Shown here one piece after another: positions 1 through 10,026 of a stretch of 64,000 nucleotides of DNA. The DNA lies in NCBI GenBank assembly GCA_043228905.1, contig JBHGNT010000006.1, positions 12,896,001 through 12,960,000 on the forward strand, given 5' to 3'. Under the pieces are notes generated by a model. That model had not been told where the DNA came from. It was given only the letters and a program-made list of their open reading frames with translations, and ran no database searches. Position 1 is the first letter of the stretch, and each line of letters starts with the position of its first letter. The translations under genes were made by a program, and so were the position numbers. Source of the DNA: Azolla caroliniana (lineage: Eukaryota; Polypodiophyta).

Positions 1-90
1 GTCGCAACGCCTCTACCAGTCTCAAGACCCATTACGAGGGATGACCCAACTCCAATGGAAATAGAGTCAACATAACGTCGGGGGCCCTTA

Positions 91-330
91 TTGGATGTTG
101 AGAGGCAACGACGTCGAGCACACCACTTATGTCTATATTGTGGGGGTCCAGGACATAGAGCCGTGAATTGTCCTCATAAGCCTAGACATCAAGTATACCA
201 AGTAAGTGCACAAGCCAACCCTACTTCAAGTTCCGTTATTTCTTCTAATAACATAATTAAGCGTAGTAGTTCATGCCATGAGAATAGATTCGAGGTCTTG
301 AGCCAATTAGAGGATGTGTTAAACGAGTAA
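91..330 (+). pseudogene. Gyp-1 gag C-terminal fragment (zinc knuckle)
   Basis: A 79-residue frame carries a CCHC zinc knuckle, CLYCGGPGHRAVNC, at about residues 15-28. This is the nucleocapsid motif that binds genomic RNA in the virus-like particle. The same motif recurs in Gyp-2 (minus strand near 5.8 kb) just before protease. Upstream gag is outside the window, so its start cannot be placed. The protease follows about 160 bp downstream in another frame. Confidence 0.75.
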
Positions 331-480
331 GTCCGGCCTAAATAGGAGCCATTTGGTTGGACAACCCTAGATATGTAGAGTTAGTTCCTAGTTGTGGTTC
401 CATTTCATCAAATCAAGTTAGTTGAGCTTTTTCTGCACAAGTTGAGCTTAGCATAGCTACATGTCATCGCGTCCTAGCCT

Positions 481-1763
481 CTACCCTATTAGATTCTGGA
501 GCCAACTCTTGTTTCATGGATCGTGAGTTTCCATTGACACAAAACATCCTCTTGAATAGCCTCCCCAACCCAGTATCCGTAGAAGTCATCGATGGTTGTC
601 CTATAGCATTAGGTGATATAGTCGAAGAGTTTGAGCCAATTTGTGTAGTTCTTGGTGATTTGACAAGTATAATCTATTTCAACATTATTCGTAGTCCAAA
701 ACACCCACTAGTTCTAGGTCTCCCTTGGTTTGAACTGCATAACCCAAACATTGATTGGATGAAAAGAACAATTGAGGAATCCCAAGAAAAAAGAACTACA
801 CTCGCATCCCTCAACACTCCAAAATTTGATACTGGGTCCCATAAGTTATCAACCATCTCTCTCCATCAGTTACGTGAGGAAGGGGGGAACGAGGACATGT
901 TTGTTTTTGCAATTGTAGCAACTCCATCAAGCCCATCACCCACCTTACCGGAGCCGGACGTCCAATTACCAAAAAAATACAAAGAGTTTTCAGACGTCTT
1001 TGATAAGTTGAAGGCAAATACACTGCCAGAGCATAGGCCATACGACTGCCCTATTGACTTACAACCAGGGAAAGAACCGCCATGGGGGCCAATTTATAAT
1101 CTCTCTCCTATCGAGCTAGAGACTTTGCGAGTATATATCGAGGAGAATCTTGCAAATGGATTCATCCGGCATTCTAGATCCCCTGTTGGTGCACCTATCT
1201 TCTTTGTTAAGAAGAAAAACGGGTCTCTTCGGTTGGTCATGGATTATCGATGGCTGAACAAAGTGACTATCCGGAATAGATATCCTCTACCCTTGATCCC
1301 AAACCTTTTGGAACATCTCAGTAGAGCAAAATATTTCACAAAATTGGACCTTCGCGGTGCATACAATTTAGTTCGGATTCACCTAGGGGACGAATGGAAA
1401 ACTGCTTTTCGTACTCGTTATGGACATTTCGAGTATACCGTGATGCCATTCGGTCTCACAAATGCGCTTGCAGTGTTCCATCATATGGCGAATGATATTT
1501 TTCGAGATTTTCTCGATATCTTCACTATAGTTTATCTGGACGACATTTTGATCTACTCAAAGACTGAAGAGGAGCATGATAAACATGTTCGTCAGGTATT
1601 ATGTCGACTACGAGAATATGGTCTCTACGCAAAATTAGAAAAGTGTAGTTTCGGCCAAAATCAAGTGGAGTTTTTGGGGTATGTTATAATCAACTGGCAT
1701 CTCTATGAACCCAATGAAGGTTCAAACAATTTTAGATTTTCAAACACCCCTTTCCATGCGTGA
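481..1763 (+). pseudogene. Gyp-1 protease and reverse transcriptase
   Basis: An in-frame DSGAN at 492-506 is the aspartic protease active site and sits upstream of the first Met at 516. The RT follows, with FFVKKKNGSLRLVMDYRWLN as the fingers motif, MPFGLTNA as the palm motif and YLDD as the catalytic pair near 1530. The frame ends at 1763 just after the RT core, and the thumb and connection run on in disrupted frames to about 1930. The enzyme normally copies element RNA inside the particle. The catalytic residues are present here, but the polyprotein is broken downstream. Confidence 0.88.
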
Positions 1764-1783
1764 TGTACAATGTTTTCTTGGGT

Positions 1784-2328
1784 TTGCAAATTTTTATTAG
1801 AAATTCATTAAAAATTATTCCAAGGTCATGCTTCCGCTCCCCCAACTCACGTAGAAAAATCAACCATTCATATGGAATTCAGAGGCGACCGAGGCGTTAG
1901 AAAGTTTAAAATGAGCATTTACAACAACGCCTATTTTGACTCATGTTGATCCCAAGAAACACTTCATCCTTGAAGCTAATGCATCCGATTTTGCATTAGG
2001 AAGTGTTCTATCACAAACTGGAGATGACGGGCAGCTACATCCTATTGCTTTTCATTCCCAAAAACTCGAAGCTGCAGAGATTAACTACGAGATCCATGAC
2101 AAAGAGCTTCTGGCAATTGTGGATTCTTTTCAACAATGGCGACATTTTCTAGAAGGTTCTTCTCAGCAGATCATTGTCTACAATGATCACAAGAACTTAA
2201 CATATTTCAAAAATGCTCGAGTCTTAAGTCGGCGACAAGCCCGTTGGGAGCAATTTTTGACCCACTCCAACTTCGTAATCATATATCGCCCAGGGATGCA
2301 GCAACGAAAAGCGGAAGCTCTTTCTTGA
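1784..2328 (+). pseudogene. Gyp-1 RNase H
   Basis: The clear open part is 1936-2328. It has the gypsy RNase H start VDPKKHFILEANASDFALG, the E of HDKELLAIV and the D of VYNDHKNLTY. The usual ending (adding ADALS) is replaced by KAEALS before a TGA at 2326-2328. The connection segment upstream (1784-1935) is readable only with frame changes. RNase H degrades the RNA strand during reverse transcription. Confidence 0.8.
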
Positions 2329-2337
2329 CGCTCTTAT

Positions 2338-3567
2338 ATGGAACTTCATCCAAGAGAACCAGCTTTTGAGCATCAAAAACAAATCCTTTTGGGCCCAAAT
2401 CGCCTACGAGTTATGACTGTCAATTCTATAACCACACCCAGGGATTCCACTCTTCTTGATTCCATTCGAGATCATATGGCTACTGATGTGTTCACGAAAG
2501 AAGTTTTAGATCATATTATCCCGGATCGTGCTTCTTGCTCGAAGTCGCAAAACCCTCGTACTGACTATAGGCAGTTCTATTGGCATGGTGGTTTTCTGTT
2601 TTGACAAAACCTTCTGTATGTACCTGATGGTCCCCCACATTTGCAAGTCTTACAACATTTTCATGACACTCCAATGGCTAGACATTTTGGAGTAGCCAAA
2701 ACTCTAGAATTAGTTTCTCGGCGATATTGGTGGCCTCAACTTCGTCATTTTGTGGAGGAGTATGTCCGAAGTTGTGATACATGTTGTCAATCAAAGAGTC
2801 CTCGACACCAATCATATGGGTTACTCCAACCACTTCCAATTACTGAAAATCCGTGGAAGTCTATATCCTTGGATTTCATCACCGATCTCCCAGTTTCGAG
2901 GGGTTTTGATACCATTCTGATCGTGGTCGATTGACTTACCAAAATGGCACATTTTTTGCCATGTACAAAGTCTATTATGAGTCAAGAGATAGTCGATCTA
3001 GTTATGTGGGAGGTATTGAAGCATCATGGTCTCCTAGACGATATTATTAGTGATTGAGGTCCACAATTCATCTCAAAGTTTTGGAAGCACATGTTAAAAC
3101 TTCTCTGAGTTTCGGCTAAGCTTTCTTCGAGCTATCATCCAGAGACTAATGGCCAAACCGAGCATACCACCCAGACTTTGGAGCAGTATCTTCGTTGTTT
3201 CATCAACTATCAACAGGATGATTGGGTTGATTTTCTACACTTTGCTGAATTCGCTTATAACAACTTAGTCCATTCGTCTATAGGATATTCTCCATTTTTC
3301 GCAAATACTGGTTCTCATCCTCGTTGGACAATGACTGAACACCCCGGAGTTCCTCTCAACCCTGCTGCTACGGATCGTCTCAGTCGTCTCCAAGAAGTTC
3401 ACGCTACCATTCTCCACAATTTGTGTGATGCCCAAAGTACATACAAGAGGATTGCGGACCGTCATCGCCTAGACTCCTCAGAAATGTTTCAGGTCGGGGA
3501 TCGTGTATGGCTTCTACAACACAACATCAAGACCACTCGGCCTTGTGGTAAATTAGATTACCAATAG
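2338..3567 (+). pseudogene. Gyp-1 integrase (N-terminal and core domains)
   Basis: The segments 2338-2604, 2641-2934 and 3178-3567, with the stops between them, make one integrase. The HHCC zinc domain appears as HFHDTPMARHFG, then CDTC. The core has the first Asp in SLDFITD, the second in ISD followed by a TGA where Gln is expected, and the Glu in SYHPETNGQTEH. Stops at about 2932, 3056 and 3107 (all TGA) kill it. At least two look like CGA or CAA to TGA/TAA type changes. Confidence 0.85.
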
Positions 3568-3981
3568 TTCAGCCCATACGATATCATTGGTAAGATAAGC
3601 GATGTTGCATTTCGTCTTGGCCTCCCTCCTCACATGCATCGTCTTGACCCTGTGTTTCATGTCTCCCTTCTCAAACCTTACATCACAAGTTCAATTCTGG
3701 GCCGTCTTACAACTCCCTTGCCACCGATAGAGTTTTTGGAAGGACCGGAATTTGAGGTTTCGGCCATTCTCGATTCCAAGATCGTGCGCAACAAGTTGTA
3801 TTACTTGGTCAATTGGTTAAGCTATACACCCAATGCTCGAACTGGGGAACCTGCTGAAAATTTTGTCAATGTTGCAGACATGGTCACCAAATTTCATCGA
3901 CAATATCCTCATAAGCCCGGTCCTAGTTCAACCCATGTGACTCATGATACGGGTCTTCGAAGAAGGGGGATAGTGTCATGA
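3568..3981 (+). pseudogene. Gyp-1 integrase C-terminus with chromodomain
   Basis: The motif HRLDPVFHVSLLKPY marks the integrase C-terminal GPY-like module. It is followed by a chromodomain at about residues 46-105 of the 115-residue frame: FEVSAILDSKIVRNKLYYLV, then NWLSY and an EPAENF pattern ending in FHRQYP. Chromodomains in this position define chromoviruses and bind modified histones to guide integration. One aromatic cage residue of the usual WEP motif is changed (GEP), so binding may be lost. The frame runs a few codons into the LTR. Confidence 0.8.
3961..3973 (+). promoter_or_regulatory. Gyp-1 polypurine tract
   Basis: The purine-rich AGAAGGGGGATAG lies directly against the LTR start TGTCATG. 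That is the expected place for the plus-strand primer of reverse transcription. Confidence 0.75.
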
Positions 3982-4432
3982 TGACACTTACATGCAACTT
4001 GGGTTTACAAGGAATCGAACCCACAACCTTGTTATATTCACGTCGAGTTCTTGACCATTGTAATGATATATTTATTTGTAAAAGAATTGATAAACTATAT
4101 GAAATACTATAGAGTAATCTAGAGTACTCTATGTTCTAGAATGTTCTAGAATATTCTAGAGTGCTCTTTTGTCTAGGAAATTCTAGAATATTCTAGCATG
4201 GTCTTTATTCTAGGAAGTTCTAGAATATTCTAGCATGGTCTGTATTCTATGACTTTCTAGAATATCCTATTAAAACTTATAAATATGCATATTACCATAA
4301 GGGATGAACCAATTTGGTTCAATGCCATTCTAGAGCTCCCTTATTTACTCGTTGTATTCCACTCTTCTATTGCAATACATTATCTTTACAATACTCTCAC
4401 TCACTCACTCTCTCTCTCTCTCTCTCTTGACA
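3974..4432 (+). repeat. Gyp-1 3' LTR (459 bp)
   Basis: It begins TGTCA and ends TGACA, a perfect 5-bp terminal inverted repeat. A TATA box (TATAAATA) is at 4278-4285, and a CT microsatellite lies just before the end. A stretch at 4130-4270 repeats TTCTAGAATATTCTAG-like units with dyad symmetry. An antisense tRNA-like B box (GGTTCGATTCC on the minus strand) lies at 4011-4021. The minus-strand relatives at 13.3 kb and 21.5 kb begin with the same TGTCATGAT. Confidence 0.85.
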
Positions 4433-5640
4433 CATGCTCTTCCTGGGTCTTCGAATAAATCAATAGATCATCCAGATAGATGATCAAATAGATATCCAAG
4501 AGATCTCTGACTATATCTTTTGCCATGTGTTGGAAGACTGCGGGCGCATTGGTTAGACCGAACGACATAACGGTATACTCAAAGTGCCCATATCGAGTGC
4601 GAAAAGCGGTCTTCCATTCGTCTCCCAGTCAGATCCGCACAAGGTTATATGCTCCTCGTAAGTTGATTTTTGTAAAAAACTTGGCACCATTTACACGTTC
4701 TAATAGACTTGATATAAGGGGAACTGCATACCTATTCCGAATGGTGACCTTATTCAAGTTGCGGTAATCAATGACGAGACAAAGGAATCTATCTTTCTTT
4801 TTGACAAAGAAAATGGGTGCACCGGCCGGAGATTTTGAATGACGAATAAACCCGCTTGCCAAATTATCTTCTATGTAGACTTGAAGGACTTCCAACTCGG
4901 TTGGTGACAAGCTGTAAATCGGTCCCCACGGTGGCTCTATTCCTAGTTGTAAATCGATGGGACAATCATAGGGACGATGATGAGGAAGAGTACCAGCTCT
5001 GACCTTGCCAAATACATCAGCATAAGGATGATATTTCAAGGGAAGTTGAACTAAGGATTCCTTTTTAATAGTGCTGGAAGGATGTACTGATATTGCAAAT
5101 AGAAACATTGACTCCTTGCATCCTTCTTCACATAATTGATGGAGCGAAATGGTCGAAACTCGATGACTACATTCTCGGGGTTGTCGATACCGGAGTTCTC
5201 TTGTTCTCCAATCTATGTCTCGATTATGTACTTCAAACCAAGGTAATCCCGGGAGAATGGGATGCTCTGGACTACTAATTATATTAAATGATACCACACA
5301 CACAAAGCTATCTATGGGTTCTGACTCTTCTATGATATTCCTAGAAGCAATGGGACGACCATCAATGACTACTACAGATGCAGGGCAAGGAAGTTTTCCT
5401 AAGTATATCTGAGAAGCTTGGGCAAAATTCCGATACATGAAACAAGATTTGGCTCTAGAATCTAAAAGTGCTATGACATGTACTCGAGGGGTACTTTTAG
5501 TACTAATCATGACTTGGGCTAAGAACACATTGCTAACTTGCTTAGAGGGAATGGAACCACTAATGGGCTGCACAGATCTAGGGCTTTCCAACCAAACGGC
5601 TCCTATTTTGGTTGGACTTAGTCGTTTAACTCTTCCTCTA
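4433..5640 (-). pseudogene. Gyp-2 protease and RT, truncated after YLDD
   Basis: The main open frame is 5591-4629 (320 residues). The protease site reads LLDSRAKSC where the family has DSGA, so the essential Gly is Arg and the protease should be dead. RT follows with [20 protein letters not shown] and [15 protein letters not shown]. Past 4629 the frame is lost, but [15 protein letters not shown] and [17 protein letters not shown] can be read down to 4433. There the gene ends at the Gyp-1 LTR. Confidence 0.82.
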
Positions 5641-5649
5641 ATTGACTGA

Positions 5650-6775
5650 GGATTTCAATTTTGTTTGAGATACTTGGGCTATTAATACTATTAATACTAT
5701 CAGACACTCCTAAGGGAATTGACTTGGGTTTAGTATAGGCTACGATTTGATTTACTTGTCTTCTTGGCCTATGGGGACAGTTGATGGCGATATGCCCTAG
5801 TCCACCGCAATAAAGACATAATCGATTTGCACATCGTCATTGCTTTTCTTCTTCTAATAACGGGCCACATCGACGCATGGTGTCGATCACCATCGGCATC
5901 GGAGTATTTGCCTGAGATACATCTCGTGCAACCGGTTTAGTTGCGACTGAGGTGTATGTGGGCTCTGGCCTAGTCCGTGGCATTTGAAATTGACGTTCCG
6001 AACGTCGTTCGAAAAGGCGGTTGTCGCATCGGACCGCTCGACTGATTGCCTCTGTAAGAGATTTTGGTTCTTCAGGAAAGGTTAAAAGTAAATCTTTGAC
6101 ATTGTTTCGCAGGCCATAGCGAAACTTCTCCATTAGTGCTTGATCATCCCAAGGGATATCTGAGGCGAGTAGACGGAAATCCTCCACGTAGGCAGAGGCT
6201 GCTGGACGATCGCCTTGACGCAATTGTCGGATTTTGTTGATCGCCATCCTGATGCTATCGGTATCTCCAAAGTAGGCTTTAAACTCACTAATAAAGTCTT
6301 CAAAATTATTAAGCAAGGGAGATTGTTTTTCCAAAAGCGGAGCAAACCATGCCAAGGCTGAGCCACTGAGCAACGTGCCTATTAGGCCTACTCGGGATGC
6401 ATTAGTGGGGTATCAGGAACGATGCATTTGCATGATTGAGCGTACCTGATTAAGGAATCCTCTAAATTGTGAGCGCGTTCCATCGAATTTCACAGGAAGA
6501 CCAATCTTGGGCTCTTTATGAAGTCGTTGGGGACTTGATCCCTATTGTTGTAACGCTACGATGGTTGCTTCGAGTTGTTGTACGCGTAACGCTAACTCCC
6601 CATGTTGTTGTTGCAACTCCACATGTTGTTGATGTGTTTGTTGTTTTTCTGAAGCGATTTGTTGAAGATCCCCTAACAATCATTGGTTTTCTTGTTCCAA
6701 TGCAACGAATTTTTCTTTTAGACACTGTAGCTCAGAAAAAACGGATTGATATTCCTGGGCGCTAACAGTAGCCAT
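5650..6775 (-). pseudogene. Gyp-2 gag
   Basis: The start codon is the ATG at 6775-6773 (MATVSAQEYQ). The frame then has a Gln-rich coiled-coil segment, the GLPVKFDGTRSQFRGFLNQV motif and a retrotransposon gag core. The core shows ALAWFAPLLE and KAYFGD within the open part 6373-5837 (178 residues). A CCHC knuckle, CLYCGGLGHIAINC, is near 5820. Stops near 6535 and 6400 and a frame change near 5837 break it. Gag forms the particle shell. Gyp-3 repeats this layout at 21037-19300. Confidence 0.8.
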
Positions 6776-6891
6776 AGTATTGGAAAAAGGGGTAAGAGGA
6801 TGAGGGAAACTGAAAAGAAGACCAGAGGGAAATTTTGGTTCAAAATGTTAGGAATAGTTCTAAAACAGAGAGAGAATTAGTACTAGAGAAG
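6776..6891 (-). other. Gyp-2 untranslated leader
   Basis: This is sequence between the gag start and the Cop-1 insertion. It matches, with changes, the leader of Gyp-3 at 21038-21180, including GTACTAGAGA and GAGAGAATTAG. No gene is seen. Confidence 0.6.
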
Positions 6892-6896
6892 GGAAG
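6892..6896. repeat. Cop-1 target site duplication, left copy GGAAG
   Basis: GGAAG directly precedes the TGTTGGG LTR start, and the same 5 bp follows the 3' LTR at 12933-12937. A 5-bp duplication is normal for copia integrases. Confidence 0.92.
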
Positions 6897-7602
6897 TGTT
6901 GGGAGATAGGTCCCTCCGGATGCGAAGGGAGAAGAACAGTGCCGACGAACAAACTTGGCCGAGGCCGAAACGGTATGCGGAGAACCCGACTACGGAGAGC
7001 CGGATGATACAGACCCGGTGAAGACCGGATGAGGAGTACCCGGCTACGGAGAGCCGGATGGTGCAGGCCCGGTGTGAACCGGATGAGGAGTACCCGGCTA
7101 CGGAGAGCCGGATGGTGCAGAACCGGTGAGAACCGGAGGAAGAGACATATTCGTAAATATGTTTCTGAGAGCCCATCGAGGCTATATTTGTAAATAGCCG
7201 AAAAGTCATATTAGTAAAAATATGACTTAGGGCAAACTTTTAGTTGTTGTTGTCATTTTCTTGTTGGTGCAAGAAGAAGAGAGAGCACGTAACAGTGTAC
7301 AGAGAGAGAGAGAGAGAGAAAGAGGTCGCTACCTCTGTTGTAACCGCCGCCTGTGGCGAAAATCGTGAGCACGAGGTCGTTGCCTTTGTGAACTCACTAT
7401 TTTGTACATTCCAACTTAGTGATAGTTTGCAGCCTGTGGGCTGCCGTGGTTTTTCCCTCTTTGGGTTTTTTCCACGTAAACATTCTGTGTACCCTTTTTT
7501 CTCTCCTTTGTGTCAAGTGTTTTTCGTTTATTGTTTCCTGTGTATGAAAAGAAGCTCGGTTGTGGCCGAGCGTTGTGTATAAGGAGCGTTGAGTTCCCGT
7601 CA
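6897..7602 (+). repeat. Cop-1 5' LTR (706 bp)
   Basis: It starts TGTTGGGAG and ends CCCGTCA before the primer site. About 6960-7140 holds three roughly 54-bp minisatellite units built on GAGTACCCGGCTACGGAGAG. A short GA microsatellite lies near 7300. The 3' copy differs at scattered bases, including position 11 (T/C), and has four units. Confidence 0.92.
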
Positions 7603-7604
7603 AG

Positions 7605-7616
7605 TGGTATCAGAGC
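7605..7616 (+). promoter_or_regulatory. Cop-1 primer binding site (tRNA-iMet)
   Basis: TGGTATCAGAGC, 2 nt after the LTR, is complementary to the 3' end of plant initiator tRNA-Met. It is the standard copia minus-strand primer site. Confidence 0.92.
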
Positions 7617-7632
7617 GAAATCGACACAGAAA

Positions 7633-10026
7633 ATGGACGAATCATTTGGCGGCATGTTCAAGCTCACCGGCTCCAACTATTCAGTATGGAAGGCGAAGAT
7701 GAGGGACATGCTCATTGTTAAAGACCTCTAGCTGCCGGTTCAATTCGGGGACAAGAGACCGGACAAAATCGACGCCGCGATATGGGAGGTGATGCACATG
7801 AAGAAAACGGCGTACATACTGTGCTTCATCGACATGAGCCAGTACAACAACTTCAATGAAGAGAGCAAGGCTCATGAGCTCTGGGAGAAGATCGGCATAA
7901 TGTTTCAGAACAAAAATGTTGTCAATCAGGTGTCGGTATTCCGGAAGCTAGTAAGACTCCGGTACCAAGATGGCTCCAGCATGGCGGAGCACATGAATGC
8001 CTTCCAGGGGCTGATACACCAGGCAACTTCATTGGAAGTACCTCTCGTGGATGAGGTACCTGCGCTACTCCTGCTCGATTCCCTCCCGGATAGCTGGGAG
8101 ACGTTGGTTGTCACTTTGGGCAACACCGGGCCGGAAGGAAAATGGTTATCCCTAGCAAGAGTAAAGTCGAGCTTGCTAGATGAGGAGGCGCATCGGAAAG
8201 ACAAAGATACGAGCTCCGACTCCAAAGCGGTTCTTACCGAATCGGAACGTGGAAGACATAGAAACCGTAGTCCCCAGAACCGGGAGAAGTCGGGGACACG
8301 GTCAAAGTCAAGGGGGAGGCCTACTTGCTTCTATTGCGGCAAGCCGGGACACTTCCAAAAGAACTATCGGCATTTCTGTAAAGACAAGGAAACCGACGGT
8401 ACCGATTCGAAGCAAACCTCAGACCGGAACGGTAAAGACCGAAAGGGGTCGGACCGGAAGGGAACGACGGCAATCGCGGCTAGCGAAGAAGAGTTTATGC
8501 TCATCACCGAGGAGAGTGAAATAAACCTTGCCGGCGACGAGATGACCTGGGTGGTAGACTCCGGAGCGTCGTTCCACCTTACCCCGGAACGGAAATGCTT
8601 CTCATCCTATTCAGCCGGTGATCACGGCTGTGTCCGGATGGGGAATGAAGGAAAATGCCGAATTGTCGGCATAGGAGACGTGTGGCTGACAACACCAACC
8701 GGATGCAAGTTGCTGCTGAAAGATGTCCGACACGTTCCGGAAGTTCGTCTGAACCTGATATCAGCCGGTCGGCTAGATGATGAAGGCTACACGGGTAGCA
8801 TCCGGAACGGTGTTATGAAGTTCAGCAAAGGGAGCCTGATTGTGGCTCGGGCCAGGAAAGTAAGCACATTGTACCTGATGAATGCCCGGTTATGTCCGGA
8901 AGAAGTGAATGTGGCATCTGACACTACCGGTGAGCTGTGGCACAAGAGGTTGTGTCATATGAGCGAGAAGGGGATGAAGAGGCTTGCAGACGACAACCTC
9001 ATTCCAGTGAAGAACGTGCACTTAGAGAAGTGCACTGATTGTCTGGCCGGTAAGCAGAACCGGACCTCCTTCCGACCAAGGCCACCGATGAGACGTAATG
9101 CACCACTGGAGTTTGTGCATACGGATGTGTGTCAGGTAGACATGAAGTCACATGCCGGAGCGCAGTACTTCGTGACTTTCATAGATGACCACAACCGGAA
9201 GCTGTGGGCCACACCATTGAAGACGAAGGATCAGGTGCTATCCGTCTTCAAAGAGCTCCACGCGAGAGTGGAAAGAGAAACCGGCCGGAAGCTGAAGGCG
9301 GTTCGAGCAGATAACGGAGGAGAGTACCGAGGGCAGTTTGAGGAGTACTGCCGCTCGAAGGGAATCCGGCTCGAATTTACCGTGCCAAAGACGCCGGAAC
9401 AAAACGGTCTGGCCGAGAGGATGAACCGGACCATAATGGAGAGGGTCCGGAGTATGTTAACGCATGCAAAACTACCCAAGAAGCTTTGGGTTGAGGCATT
9501 GTCGACGGCGACATATGTGATAAACAGATCACCCTCAGTACCCTTGGACGGAGACATGCCACAGAGAGTATGGACCGGTAAGGAAGTGTCCTACCGGCAT
9601 CTGAAGGTGTTCGGGTGTCTCGCGTACGTGCATGTAGCAAAGGACCGGAGAGGAAAGTTAGATCCAAAGACCCGGCCATGCATATTCCTCGGTTACGGTG
9701 ACGATGAGTTCGGCTACCGAGTGTGGGACCCGGTCGACAAGAAGGTATTCCGGAGTCGAGATATTATCTTCATGGAGAACAAGACGCTCGCCGACTGGGA
9801 GTCGGAGAAGAAGATAATGAACTCCGAGTCGACCGGTAAGGATAGACCCTACGATGAGCAGACCCAACCGGCAAGAGACCGGTTAGCACTCGAGGGACCA
9901 GCCGGTTATGGTGAGGATACCGAACAGGCTGAAGAAGAAATAGTGGAAGCTGAAACCGGAACCGGCCTAGACCCCGAATCGGATTCGGATGTAGAGCATA
10001 TGGACGAGGCGGTTACTGAAGCCTGA
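7633..10026 (+). pseudogene. Cop-1 gag, protease and integrase
   Basis: The start is ATG 7633 (MDESFGGMFKLTGSNYSVWK). A TAG at 7729-7731 replaces the Trp seen in Cop-2. The frame then runs to 10026, mostly open from 7789 (745 residues). Domains are the gag core, then a zinc knuckle CFYCGKPGHFQKNY in which the last Cys is Tyr, then protease WVVDSGASFHLT. Integrase follows with the CHMSEKG and CTDC zinc residues and catalytic D (VHTDVCQVD), D (VRADNGGEY) and E (NGLAERMNRT). A linker ends at TGA 10024-10026, just before RT. Confidence 0.92.

Larger units (their letters stand above)
1..4432 (+). mobile_element. Gyp-1: Ty3/gypsy chromovirus, 5' end outside the window
   Basis: Domains run in order gag zinc knuckle, protease, RT, RNase H, integrase, chromodomain, then a 3' LTR, which is the Ty3/gypsy order. 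The 5' LTR and most of gag lie before the window. Several stops and frameshifts break pol, so it is not autonomous. The element ends at 4432 and abuts, with no gap, the RT gene of the opposite-strand relative Gyp-2. The uninterrupted Gyp-3 copy near 18.0 kb reads through the homologous junction as ATCATGCTCTTC. This suggests Gyp-1 inserted into Gyp-2, with CATG as a possible target duplication. The missing half of Gyp-2 should then lie left of the window. Confidence 0.88.

Noticed and set aside
516-3981. Integrated pararetrovirus (caulimovirus-like)
   Set aside because: An integrase and a chromodomain follow RNase H and an LTR ends the element; no movement protein or coat motif was seen.
4380-4430. 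CT and GA microsatellites (4390-4426, 7300-7320, 12990-13016, 21195-21222, 50398-50420) as a regulatory code
   Set aside because: Common low-complexity tracts in the LTR and leader regions of these elements, without further structure.
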